DNA from: Coenobita brevimanus
Lineage: Eukaryota; Arthropoda; Malacostraca; Decapoda; Coenobitidae
Assembly (NCBI GenBank): GCA_032717465.1
Contig: CM064632.1
Location: forward strand, 27,848,314 to 27,912,313
DNA length: 64,000 nucleotides
Reading direction: 5' to 3'
The position numbers and the translations under genes were made by a program. Below are positions 11,213 through 20,734 of this stretch, one piece after another. The first letter of the stretch is position 1; each line of letters opens with the position of its first letter. The notes beneath the pieces were generated by a model. That model saw only the letters and a program-made list of their open reading frames with translations. It ran no database searches and had not been told where the DNA came from.

Positions 11213-12402
11213 ATGATGTCTACTATTACTACACTTCATGAAGCCAAAGATTTTTTGTCAAATGTGCAAACAGTGTTGGATGTAGAAAACAGAACAAAGA
11301 ATGAACATAAGCTTCTTGCTCAACAATTGGGAATTGCAGTTCCCTCTCATCATTCTAAAGATCAAATTGTTGACATGATTAATGAAAACTTGTTTAATGT
11401 AACTCCTCCAAATGAGCAAACGCAGATTGAAATAGCTAAGTTACAGCTAGCCCTGCAGGAGGCTCGTGTGAAGGAAGCTGAATTTCAAGCACGTGCTAAG
11501 GTGGCTGAGTCTCAGGCTAAGGAGGCTTGTGTTAAGGAGGCTGAATTTCAAGCAAATGCTAAAGGAGGCTGAATCTCAGGCTCGGATTCAGGAGGCACAG
11601 ATACAGGCTCAGGCACAAATTGAACTTGCCAGGATTCAGGCAGACCATGAGTATCGCATGAAACAAGGTGGAACTGGATCATCTAGCTCTGATGATTTTG
11701 ATGTGGCTAAAAATGTTAAACTTGTCCCTCCTTTTAATGAATATGATTTAACAAAGTATTTTCAGTTGTTTGAGAGGGTAGCTACAGGTTTTAATTGGCC
11801 CAAAAAGTATTGGCCAGTACTCTTTCAAACTGTTCTCACCGGTAAAGCTCAAGTAACTTATGCATCTTTGCCTCAGGATCATTCTGATAATTATGATGTA
11901 GTTAAGAGCTTGATTCTTAAGGCCTATGAGCTTGTTCCTGAAGCTTATAGAGTAAAATTTAGGACAACTTACAAGCAAGATAAGCAATCCCATGTTGAGT
12001 GCAAAAATCAAAGAAGATCTGTTAGAGCAGTGGTTAAATTCTAAGAATGTGGATTCTGATTTTGGTAAATTTAAGCAGATGATTTTGCTGGAGGACTTCA
12101 AGAGGTGTATTAGTAAAGATGTAAGCCTATGTCTTGATGAGAAAAGAATAGATAATTTGTCTGATGCTGCAGTTTTAGCTGATGAATATGTTCTCACTCA
12201 CAAGAGATATTCTAGAAAAAAAGGGAAAGCTGAGAGTAAGTACGTTGCCTATACTCAAAGTACAGGTAACAGGAAAGAGAATAAAGATGATGTTTCTCAG
12301 GAAGTAAATACCAGCTTCACCTCTAGATTTCAGAAAAGTAAATGTACTTATTGTAGTAAGCTTGGTCATACTACGTAGAGATGTTTCAGGAGACAGCGTG
12401 AT
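11213..12402 (+). pseudogene. gag, copy B (two frameshifts and a nonsense codon)
   Basis: The product would be the retrotransposon structural Gag, with the same layout as copy A: coiled coil, SCAN-like capsid region and CCHC knuckle. Here it is broken. An internal duplication of the KEAEFQA coiled-coil repeat is followed by a frameshift near 11570. A second shift lies near 12000 (HVECKNQ instead of HVEYAKI). A TAG at 12376-12378 replaces a Glu codon inside the zinc knuckle (CTYCSKLGHTT*). This copy therefore cannot make its own Gag. Confidence 0.9.
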
Positions 12403-15400
12403 GTGAACAAAAAGGAGTCTTTAAATATTCAGTCAATTGGTCTAGTGTCCACTCTTGAGAGTTCCCAGAATTCTTTAACTGAGTTAACTGAACCTGCTTT
12501 GAGGGGTAACTTAAATTCTCATGATGGAGCTCCTCTTTTGAGCAGTAACGTGGGTGACACTCTCAAGAGTTCATGTGCTAATTTCCTGTCTGATGGTTTT
12601 GTCAGTCCTCTGGACAGTAATGACAGGAAATCAGTTAAAATATATCGTGATACAGGTGCTTGCCAATACCTTATGCTGACCAGTGTTCTAGGCTCTAATG
12701 TTAATTCCTCTGATGAAACTGTAATCTTACAAGGTGTAGGGAATAATTACTTCTCTGTCCCTCTGTGCAGAGTGAATTTAGAGTCTGGTTTTGTTAATGG
12801 TTCCGTTATGGTTGGGTTGGTTGAGACACTCCCAATGTCAGGTGTAACTTTCTTACTTGGAAATGATATTGGTGGAAGTCAAGTGTGTTCAGCTCCTCAG
12901 TTGTCTAGTGAGCCAGTGGCTGCGACCCAGGATTGTGATATCCCTGATGTGTTCCCTGCATGTGCTGTCACTAGGGCTAAGTCTAAAGTTACTGGTGATT
13001 TAGAGGATAATGATGATGATGATGTTATACTAGCTGACACTTTTCTTGCTAATTTGGACCACTCACCAGATGAGGCAGTACCCTGTAGTGTTGATAATTT
13101 GTCTCGTCAAGAGTTGGTTGAGTTGCAGGTTGCTGACCCTGAGTTGAAAGGTCTAGCTAACTCTGCTTGCAGTGAGGAAGAGTCAACTGGTGCTTCTACT
13201 TGTTATTATATAAAGTCAGGAGTACTTATGAGGAAGTGGAGACCCCCAACAGCATCAGCCGACTGTGAATGGGAGGTTGTACATCAAGTTGTCATCCCTC
13301 GTGTTTGTAGGCAGGATATCATTAGAGTGGCTCATGATTCCAGTTTGGCAGGACACCTTGGAGTGAGGAAGACTGTGGCACGCATTTTGAAACACTTCTA
13401 CTGGCCAGGTATCTTCAGGGATGTTTCCTGGTATTGTAAGTCTTCTCACACCTGTCAAGTTGTGGGGAAGTGTAATCAGACCGAAAAGGTTGCACCTCTA
13501 GTTCCCATTCCTCCTATTGAGGCGCCTTTCACCCGTGTGTTGGTGGATATTGTGGGCCCTCTTCCTAAGACTTCTTCAGGATTTTCTTATGTGTTGACCC
13601 TGACTGATATGGCTACTCGTTATCCTGAAGCCATTCCACTTAGAAATATCTCAGCAAAGAACGTGGTTAAGGAAATGCTAGGATTCTTCACAAAGTTTGG
13701 TCTGCCCAAGGAGGTACAGTCCGACCGGGGAAGTAATTTCATGCCAAATGTTTTCAAGCAGTCTCTGAAAGAGTTGGGCATCACCCAGATCACGTCTTCA
13801 GCTTACCATCCCCAGACCCAAGGAGCGTTGGAGAGATATCATCAAACACTCAAATCGATGCTCAAGAAATACTGTTTGGAACATCAGAAAGACTGGGATA
13901 AAGGTCTTCCATTTGTTGTGTTTGCTGCAAGAGAATCTCCAAATGAATCACTGGGCTTCTCACCTTTTGAACTACTGTTTGGCCATGAAGTAAGAGGACC
14001 CCTTAAGTTACTCAAGGAATGCTGGCTGTCGGAGGAAGATGACGTCAACCTGCTGAAGTATGAGATGAAGTTCAAAGAATGGCTGTCCACTGCTTTACAG
14101 CTGGCGAGAGAGAATTTAGGAGCTGCTCAGGAGAAGATGAAGACTTGGTATGATAAGAAGTCCAGGTTACGCCACTTTCAGCCAGGAGATCAGGTTTTGA
14201 TTCTGCTACCAGTTCATGGGCAACCTCTTCAAGCCAAGTTTAGTGGTCCTTATTTCGTGGAGAAGAAACTCAGTGATGTCAACTATGTCATCGCCACACC
14301 AGATCGTAGAAAGAATAAGCAACTTTGTCACATGAACATGCTAAAGTTATATCACAGGCGGGACGAAAATAATCCAGTCTGCATTGTAGCTGTTCAACCC
14401 GAGTCTGCAAGTGAAGTTCTCCCATGCAGCATGAGCCTGAGTGATAGTTTGGGGAAGAATCCTGATATCATGAATGATCTCCAGACTAAGCTTTCTCATC
14501 CACCTCCCGAGGAAAGGCAGGAGTTTTCGGCATTACTGGAGGAGTACCCGCAAGTGTTCCGTGCCACTCCAGGAAGAACCACTGTGTTGATGCATGATGT
14601 CGATGTTGGAGACGCAAAGCCAATTAAACTGCCTCCTTACCGTGTGAACCCAGTGAAAGTTCCTCTCATCGAGAAGGAGCTTGGCTACCTGTTGGACCAC
14701 AAGATGATTGAGCCCAGTCAGAGCGAGTGGAGTTCTCCTGTCACACTAGTCCTTAAGCCAGGTGGGTCACAGCGGCTTTGCATTGACTACAGACGTGTTA
14801 ATCAGATAATCAAAACAGACACTTATCCTCTCCCTCGCGTGGAAGAATGCATAGACAAGATCGGAAAGGCTAGGTACATAAGTATGTTTGATTTGTTAAA
14901 GGGATACTGGCAAGTACCTATGACTGAACGTTCTAGGGAGATCTCATGTTTTGTAACACTAGGAAAGACTTTTGCATGTTCTGTAATGCTGTATGGTATG
15001 AAGAATGCACCAGCCACATTTCAGAAGCTCATGAATGTTGTAACAGAGGGTTTGGCAGGGTGTGTTGTTTATATTGATGATGTATTAATCTTCAGTGACA
15101 ACTGGAAAGATCACCTATGCCATGTTAGTAAATTTCTTGAGCGTTTGGTTCATGCTAATCTTGTAGCTAATTTATCAAAGTGTGAGTTTGGTCAAGCTAA
15201 AGTTCAGTACCTTGGGTATGTAATTGGTGATGGACATGTTGCACCACCAGGAGCTAAGGTTCAGGTTATAAGTGATCTTCCCAGACCTAAAAGTAGGAAA
15301 GAGCTACAAAGATTTTTGGGAATGGTAGGTTATTACAGGAGATTTGTTCTTAACTTTTCAATTCTTGTATCACCACTTACAGACCTACTGAAAAAGGGAG

Positions 15401-15873
15401 TTAAATTTGTCTGGACCGATATCTGTGAATCGTCTTTCTGCAAACTTAAAGCTATCCTATTAAGTCAGCCAGTGCTCGCTACTCCAAATTTTGCTAAGCC
15501 TTTTAAGATGGCTGTTGATGCAAGTGATACAGGAGCTGGGGCTGTTTTGCTGCAAGAGGATGATCAGGGTATTAAACACCCTGTATCTTATTACAGTAAG
15601 AAGTTCACTCCACCTCAAAAGAACTACTCAACTATTGAGAAAGAGCTTTTGGCCTTGATTTTGGGTTTACAGCATTTTTCATTTTATTTGTGTTCTGGTT
15701 TTGACCCCATAGTCATTTATACCGATCATAACCCACTGAAATTCCTTAGTAAGTTTAAAGATAAAAATCAGAGATTGACAAGATGGAGTCTACTTCTTCA
15801 GGAGTATTCATTAGACATACAACATGTCAAGGGGAAAGAAAATGTTATTGCAGATTGCTTATCTAGACTTTAG
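12403..15873 (+). CDS. pol: pol: protease, integrase, reverse transcriptase, RNase H
   Basis: An open frame of 1156 codons. The first ATG shown lies just after the stop in the gag zinc knuckle, so natural translation would start upstream as Gag-Pol. Residues 83-86 are the protease DTGA. Residues about 305-351 are the integrase zinc domain (H311, H318, C351), with the third ligand C348 changed to Ser in this copy. The integrase catalytic triad is D382 (VDIVGPL), D441 (SDRGSNF) and E477 (ALERYH). GPYF at about 615-618 marks the GPY/F module. RT spans about 755-935 with MFDLLKGYW (D829) and YIDD (890-893). RNase H spans about 1030-1153 with AVDASDTGAG (D1039), YTDHNPL and IADCLSRL. Integrase before RT is the Gmr1-like arrangement. 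It ends 61 bp before the 3' LTR. It is probably inactive because of C348S and the broken gag. Confidence 0.95.
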   Translation: MNKKESLNIQSIGLVSTLESSQNSLTELTEPALRGNLNSHDGAPLLSSNVGDTLKSSCANFLSDGFVSPLDSNDRKSVKIYRDTGACQYLMLTSVLGSNVNSSDETVILQGVGNNYFSVPLCRVNLESGFVNGSVMVGLVETLPMSGVTFLLGNDIGGSQVCSAPQLSSEPVAATQDCDIPDVFPACAVTRAKSKVTGDLEDNDDDDVILADTFLANLDHSPDEAVPCSVDNLSRQELVELQVADPELKGLANSACSEEESTGASTCYYIKSGVLMRKWRPPTASADCEWEVVHQVVIPRVCRQDIIRVAHDSSLAGHLGVRKTVARILKHFYWPGIFRDVSWYCKSSHTCQVVGKCNQTEKVAPLVPIPPIEAPFTRVLVDIVGPLPKTSSGFSYVLTLTDMATRYPEAIPLRNISAKNVVKEMLGFFTKFGLPKEVQSDRGSNFMPNVFKQSLKELGITQITSSAYHPQTQGALERYHQTLKSMLKKYCLEHQKDWDKGLPFVVFAARESPNESLGFSPFELLFGHEVRGPLKLLKECWLSEEDDVNLLKYEMKFKEWLSTALQLARENLGAAQEKMKTWYDKKSRLRHFQPGDQVLILLPVHGQPLQAKFSGPYFVEKKLSDVNYVIATPDRRKNKQLCHMNMLKLYHRRDENNPVCIVAVQPESASEVLPCSMSLSDSLGKNPDIMNDLQTKLSHPPPEERQEFSALLEEYPQVFRATPGRTTVLMHDVDVGDAKPIKLPPYRVNPVKVPLIEKELGYLLDHKMIEPSQSEWSSPVTLVLKPGGSQRLCIDYRRVNQIIKTDTYPLPRVEECIDKIGKARYISMFDLLKGYWQVPMTERSREISCFVTLGKTFACSVMLYGMKNAPATFQKLMNVVTEGLAGCVVYIDDVLIFSDNWKDHLCHVSKFLERLVHANLVANLSKCEFGQAKVQYLGYVIGDGHVAPPGAKVQVISDLPRPKSRKELQRFLGMVGYYRRFVLNFSILVSPLTDLLKKGVKFVWTDICESSFCKLKAILLSQPVLATPNFAKPFKMAVDASDTGAGAVLLQEDDQGIKHPVSYYSKKFTPPQKNYSTIEKELLALILGLQHFSFYLCSGFDPIVIYTDHNPLKFLSKFKDKNQRLTRWSLLLQEYSLDIQHVKGKENVIADCLSRL

Positions 15874-15923
15874 ACAGATTGTTTTAGAGTAATAAGAAAT
15901 TTCCTTTGTAAATTTCTTTTTCT

Positions 15924-15934
15924 TTGTGGGGAGG
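15924..15934 (+). other. polypurine tract
   Basis: GTGGGGAGG ends exactly at the 3' LTR start (TGTTAC at 15935), the expected position for plus-strand priming. Confidence 0.8.
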
Positions 15935-16684
15935 TGTTACATAGCCTATGATTTCATCATCCTTTGTGTAATTTTAACGCACAGTATGCTGCATGTTTGA
16001 TCACGAGCGTGTTCTGCCTCAGTTCCCCCCTTCTACCGTTATAGTAGAGTAAGTCGTCGTTTCTGTTGTTCAGAGTAGGACTGTCAGCTCTTTGTCCCCA
16101 TGGCTTCATTTGCGCGTCCTTCTTACAAGTTGTATCAAGCTCTGCCGGCCCCTATATAATGAGCTCAGTCTCTACATTATGGCCACTTAGATCTACTCCT
16201 CATTTTGTTCACATCTCTGTCCTCCCCTGTACAGTTATTATTGTGAGTGCTCAGGAAGTCTCCAACCATCTAGCAGCTGTGTAATTTGAGTATAAGTGTT
16301 ATTGCATTTTTTCTTGTACTGTATAGCATAAGAGGTTAATTCTTAGGCCTAGTAACGTTTTTTGTAATTCATGTAAGGTTCTTATTGTCAGTCATTTTTG
16401 ATAATATTTTGTATCTGTAATAATATATCTTGCATTCACTGAGTATTATCCTGCTTTCTCATTTTATCAGGGCTGACTTAGATAAATTTACTCTTGCTAA
16501 TTTCGTGTTAATAGAGGCTATTGCAGTTAACCATATATTTAACCTGTTTTTGCCATTACATTATCCTTATGAGTCCTGAATGTTTTGTTGTTAGTTTGTG
16601 CATTAAACTTTAACTTGTAATTTTATCTAACTCTTTTGTTTTGAACCTGGAACTTTGCGGGACAGTTTTCTCTGTTCCGTAACA
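15935..16684 (+). repeat. 3' LTR of copy B
   Basis: A 750-bp LTR with ends TGTTACATAG and CCGTAACA, followed by GGCC, which duplicates the 4 bases before the 5' LTR. Confidence 0.95.
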
Positions 16685-16689
16685 GGCCT

Positions 16690-17150
16690 TACACCAAACA
16701 GAGTATGGCTGACTAAAAGGCTGTGAGGGACTGAAGACATATTAACGATATTCCCAAAATACGGTGAAACAGTAATACCCGATTCTCCTTGATAACGGTG
16801 ACTTTGCGTTTCACTTCTCCATTAGTACAATTTGGCAATATTTATAACTCAACTCCTTCACCCCAACGTACCATTTAGCTTATTTTTGAAGCTAAGTGAT
16901 GATTGCAGTCAGAAAATGAAAAGAAAAGAAACAGAAAGAAAAAAGAAAGGTACTTCATATGTGGAAGAGTGGTTTGTCGAGGAAAAAATCGTTACTAGTA
17001 GGGATAGAAATGCTTTTTTTTTTGGGGGGGGGGGGGAAGAGGGGGCCGAGGCTACAGCTCACATGAGAGAAAGAGAGAGAGAGAGAGAGGAAGGGGGAGG
17101 TGCCTATCGGTATATAAATAAGCCTATCAAATTGTTATTGTGTGAAGTAA
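16690..17150. other. no gene recognised; G-run and GA tract
   Basis: Contains a T-run followed by a G-run near 17015-17035 and a short (GA)n tract near 17070-17090. No supported gene. Confidence 0.6.
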
Positions 17151-17440
17151 CCGTATGAGGAAGTAACTGTATGGGAAAGTAACTACAGGGAAGTAACTAT
17201 GGGGAAGTACGGTAACTGTATGGGGAAGTAACTGTATGAGAAGTAACTTTATGGGGATGTAAGTGTATGGAAATGTAACTGTATGGAAAAGTAACTGTAT
17301 GGGAAGTATATAACTGTATGGGAAGTAACTGTATGGGGAAGTAACTGTATGGGGAAGTAACTCCATGGGGAAGCAACTGTATGGGCAAGTAACTGTATGG
17401 GGAATTGTATGGGGAAGTAACTGTATGGGGAAGTAAAAAA
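17150..17440. repeat. minisatellite of GAAGTAACTGTATGGG units
   Basis: About 17 tandem units of 15-18 bp with small length changes. The minus strand gives repetitive Tyr/Ser/Pro frames without meaning. Confidence 0.95.
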
Positions 17441-17754
17441 AAATTAAAGAAATTTGTTAGTAATATTAAAGAAACAAGGACAAGTGATGGAAAGATAGAA
17501 AAACAGACAGATAGACAGAGAAACAATACGTCAACTGATTGATAAACAGAAATAAACAAGAACAGAAAGACATACATACACAAATAGATATATTTCAGTA
17601 GAAAGCTACATAGATAGAGGGGCAGATGATACTCTGATAGATTTAGGCTAGGTATGAAGTAGATACACAAAGACAGACAAAGACTTGACAATAAACAAAC
17701 AAAGACAAAGACAGAGAGAGACAGACAGACAGACAAACAAAAAGATGGACAAAC

Positions 17755-17812
<58 letters not shown>

Positions 17813-17920
17813 AAGAAATATAAGAAACAGGAAAAGACAGAAGTGACAGAATGTAAATTCTCCATTTTAGCTTCACTTGGCGCCAAAATTCACTCTCTCT
17901 CTCTCTCTCTCTCTCTCCAC
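17441..17920. repeat. ACAGA-rich low-complexity tract with (GA)n and (CT)n arrays
   Basis: Loose CAGACAGA/ACAAAGA repeats lead into a (GA)n array at about 17757-17808. A (CT)n array follows at about 17893-17917, and GATA/CTAT tetranucleotides follow that. The long minus-strand frame is Ser/Leu/Cys-rich low complexity. Confidence 0.85.
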
Positions 17921-18660
17921 CTATCTATCTGTATCTATATTTATCTATATTTGTCTACCTGCCTATCTCACACACAAACCTCAGTAATTTCTTCCCAACA
18001 GATGCATATTAGATGACCCACTGTGACGAGTGGAAATGTTGGGTGGGAGACAGGGACAGGATAGAGCTGGAATTCTTTATTTTCTCGGACGTTTATAGCT
18101 GTGATAGATAAATAAACTGAGTGAGAGAAGAAAAAATCCAATTTGTTCTTACATCCTGACTTACAATTATTTTCTTTCCATGGGGTCAGGTTCTGTGTAC
18201 CCTAAAACATAAGAGAAAATACAGAACTCAATCTCTACCCTGTCTCTCTCTCCCATCCAACATTTCCAGGCGCATATTAACACATACCTCTAATTGCTCC
18301 ATTATCTCTCTCTTCTTTCTATTTCTAAATCGTAGTTAGAGGTTTATTACTGGGAAAAACGACGACGACGACGACGACGACGACGTCGATGATGATGATG
18401 ATGTTATAAAGACGATGTTAATTAAAGACTACCAACACTCTTTCAATTCACCAGGCAATCAACCATTTTATTCCGTCGTCCAATGATTTGTGGACACGTG
18501 AATGAGAAAAAGTATAACAAACTAATTACCTACTGCGACACACACACACACACATACCTAGTTAAAAATCCATTCCTTTTAATCACTTTACTGGAATATT
18601 TTCTTTAATAAAAGGAGAGGCAATACTTAAGACTACATATTTTGAGGCAAAAAATTTTGA
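17921..18660. other. no gene; (GAC)n/(GAT)n at 18360-18402
   Basis: Contains a short CGA/GAT trinucleotide array and an ACAC run near 18538. Otherwise nothing recognised. Confidence 0.7.
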
Positions 18661-18674
18661 CATGATGACAGTCG

Positions 18675-18675
<1 letters not shown>

Positions 18676-18708
<33 letters not shown>

Positions 18709-18817
18709 CCAGAAGTTTAATAAAATCCAAAAAGATATCTGAACTATGAATGAACGAAGGGAAAAAAATCGACGACAGAAGAAACGTGGAACAAGTTTTA
18801 CTGCGTGTTTTGTAAAC

Positions 18818-18856
<39 letters not shown>
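18676..18856. repeat. poly-A run and (GA)n array
   Basis: A 28-base A-run near 18678-18705 and about 17 GA units at 18822-18856. Confidence 0.95.
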
Positions 18857-18857
<1 letters not shown>

Positions 18858-18979
18858 AAAAAAACCCTGAACCTTTCTTACAGCCTGACACATAATTGTT
18901 TTCTCCTTTCCTGACTTTTCACACTATCGTCATTTCCTACCAATTCTCACTCACCTCAGAGCCCTCATTTCCAACCAGT

Positions 18980-19041
<62 letters not shown>

Positions 19042-19092
19042 TGAAATTAATCTTGTAAGAAGTGTTGATCAATATACTGTTATTAAGGCTGT

Positions 19093-19144
<52 letters not shown>
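18980..19144. repeat. (CT)n and (GA)n arrays in inverted orientation
   Basis: About 29 CT units (18980-19038) and about 23 GA units (19098-19143) flank a 59-base unique spacer. The arms are complementary and could form a long hairpin or triplex-prone structure. Confidence 0.9.
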
Positions 19145-19146
<2 letters not shown>

Positions 19147-19632
19147 AAATAAATAAATAACACAACGGGGTGGGGGGGAAGAGGAATACGGCAGGGAAAG
19201 GGAGGCATTTTGAACACAGATCCTACAATGTTTTTGCTTTTCCCTCAGTTTATTCCAATTAACACCGGACGATGTCATTTAGATGGAAGTATGTCTGAGC
19301 CAGAGGGTATTCAAGCTTTCTTCATAGTTTAACTCTCAAAGTCTTCCAACCACCCTCAATTCAGACGATTTTATTCAGTTGACAGCGACTTACAGGAGCC
19401 TGCCAGAGTTAAGATTTGAGACAGATGGAAAGGGAGATAATCTGAAAAATCGCCAATATAAGATGAGAGGATATAATTTTATCTGAGTAATATTCACAGA
19501 TGAAAGACTGTATGATATTCAAGAAGGAATAGTCTACCATCATCATATTCACAAAAGTCCAATCACCATCATATTAAATAATTTATCCTATCACCACGAT
19601 ATTTACAAGGGGATAACTTGTACCACCATCCT

Positions 19633-19635
<3 letters not shown>
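19145..19635. other. no gene; contains one dispersed CAGACGATTTTATTCAG repeat
   Basis: The motif at about 19364-19380 is a member of the short dispersed family clustered at 63140-63700. Nothing else recognised. Confidence 0.6.

Positions 19636-19637
<2 letters not shown>

Positions 19638-19692
<55 letters not shown>
19638..19692. repeat. (AC)n microsatellite
   Basis: About 26 uninterrupted AC units. Confidence 0.95.
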
Positions 19693-19714
19693 GTCCTGTT
19701 ACTATAATATTGAC

Positions 19715-20300
19715 AAGGAGAAAGTCAATCATCATAATATTTACAAGATGAAAAGTGACAAAAGTCTATCATCATAAGAGTTACAAGGGGAAAAGTGACA
19801 AAAGTCTATCATCATAATATTACAAGGGGAAAAGTGACAAAAGTCTATCATCATAATATTACAGTTGAGTACACCGCTTCCCGTCCGATCAGCGAAGTTT
19901 AAGCAACGTTGGGTCTGGTTAGTACTTGGATGGGTGACCGCCTGGGAACACCAGATGCTGTTGGCATCCCTACGTGTCAAGTGGGGTTGGTGGAGGATTA
20001 GTGCCCCTCCCTGTAAAACAATTAAATCTAAGCCCTTGACCACCCCGTTTGGGATACATGGCGTCTGGCAATGAATGAATGAATGAAAATGAAAAGTGAC
20101 AAAAGTCTATCATCATAATATTACAAGGGGAAAAGTGACAAAAGTCTATCATCATAATAGTTACAAGGGGAAAAGTGACAAAAGTCTATCATCATAATAT
20201 TACAAGGGCAAAAGTGACAAAAGTCTATCATCATAATAGTTACAAGGGGAAAAGTGACAGAAGTCTATCAGCATAATATTTACAAGGAGAAAACTCCTAC
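19715..20300. repeat. about 39-bp minisatellite split by a SINE
   Basis: Units of the type AAAGTGACAAAAGTCTATC plus ATCATAATATTACAAGGGG repeat at least eight times on both sides of the SINE at 19862-20086. The array therefore existed before the SINE landed in it. Confidence 0.9.
19862..20086 (+). mobile_element. 5S-rRNA-derived SINE (SINE3-type), 5'-truncated
   Basis: Positions 19862-19967 match 5S rRNA from about nucleotide 18 to the end, including GTCCGATCAGCGAAG, AAGCAACGTTGGG and TTAGTACTTGGATGGG. The internal Pol III promoter region is therefore present. It continues not into a terminator but into a 118-bp tail (CCCTACGTGTCAAG, then GGCGTCTGGCAAT) ending in (GAAT)n. The same tail recurs at 62419-62545, and inverted at 20313-20441. 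The last about 35 bp match the 3' end of the RTE-like LINEs here, which suggests those LINEs mobilise it. Confidence 0.85.
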
Positions 20301-20312
20301 AGCCATAATATT

Positions 20313-20441
20313 TCTATCTACCCGTCTATCTACATCCAGACGCCAAAATCCCGTAAAGGGTAGCTGTTTGTCTTCCGGTTAGTCGTTTAAGGGGAGGGGC
20401 ACTAACCCTCTCCCAACCAACTTTTTGACACGTAGGGAAAA
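20313..20441 (-). mobile_element. inverted SINE/LINE tail fragment
   Basis: Read on the minus strand it goes from CCCTACGTGTCAA through a GAGGGTTAGTGCCCCTCCCC-like core to GGCGTCTGG and a GATA repeat. That is a diverged copy of the tail of the 5S-derived SINE. Confidence 0.7.
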
Positions 20442-20445
20442 TGTA

Positions 20446-20695
20446 TGGGTTGGTTATATAGTTACCACCCAGCGTTGTAATGGTTTCCTGGCTTAAAGGA
20501 AACTATTTGGCTTGTCACTCAATGTAAAGCCACCTGAAAAGGAGAGAAGAGTAACATACTGTGACATGAAAGATGGGAGAAATAGGAAGAGAGAGGACAG
20601 ACATAGAAAAAAAGTAATAAAGGTGTACGAAGAAGTAGGCAGTACTATATCAGGTGAGTGGATGATGGTCGCCACCACCCACCACCTATAATAAT
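20446..20695 (+). repeat. dispersed repeat 'A' (first copy)
   Basis: It begins GGTTGGTTATATAGTTACCACCCAGCG and has an imperfect hairpin around GGTTTCCTGGC. It ends near GTGAGTGG...CACCCACCACC. Other copies are at 58878-59000, 61446-61685 and, inverted, 61852-62118. The purine-rich middle (GAAGAGAG-type) varies between copies. No coding function is seen. Confidence 0.7.
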
Positions 20696-20734
20696 ACTGA
20701 AATTGGGAAAATCCATCAGGATATCATTTACACG

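Larger units (their letters stand above)
10380..16684 (+). mobile_element. Gmr1-like Ty3/gypsy LTR retrotransposon, copy B (full length)
   Basis: A complete 6305-bp element: 5' LTR 10380-11131, gag (broken), a long open pol, a polypurine tract and 3' LTR 15935-16684. The TG...CA ends are flanked by GGCC on both sides (10376-10379 and 16685-16688), a 4-bp target duplication. The pol order is protease, integrase, RT, RNase H, unlike most Ty3/gypsy elements, which have integrase last. There is no env-like frame. Copy A and the solo LTR at 39131-39922 belong to the same family. Confidence 0.95.

Noticed and set aside
13884..14090. Small antisense frames within the pol region (also 107-313, 1153-1356, 13255-13458)
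   Set aside because: They recur on the opposite strand of the integrase in both copies and are shadows of the coding frame.
17197..17886. 229-codon minus-strand frame rich in Ser/Leu/Cys
   Set aside because: It spans a minisatellite, CAGA-rich sequence and a GA array; no domain or conserved character.
19862..19967. Functional 5S rRNA gene
   Set aside because: The first about 17 bases are missing and the sequence runs into a SINE tail instead of a T-run terminator.
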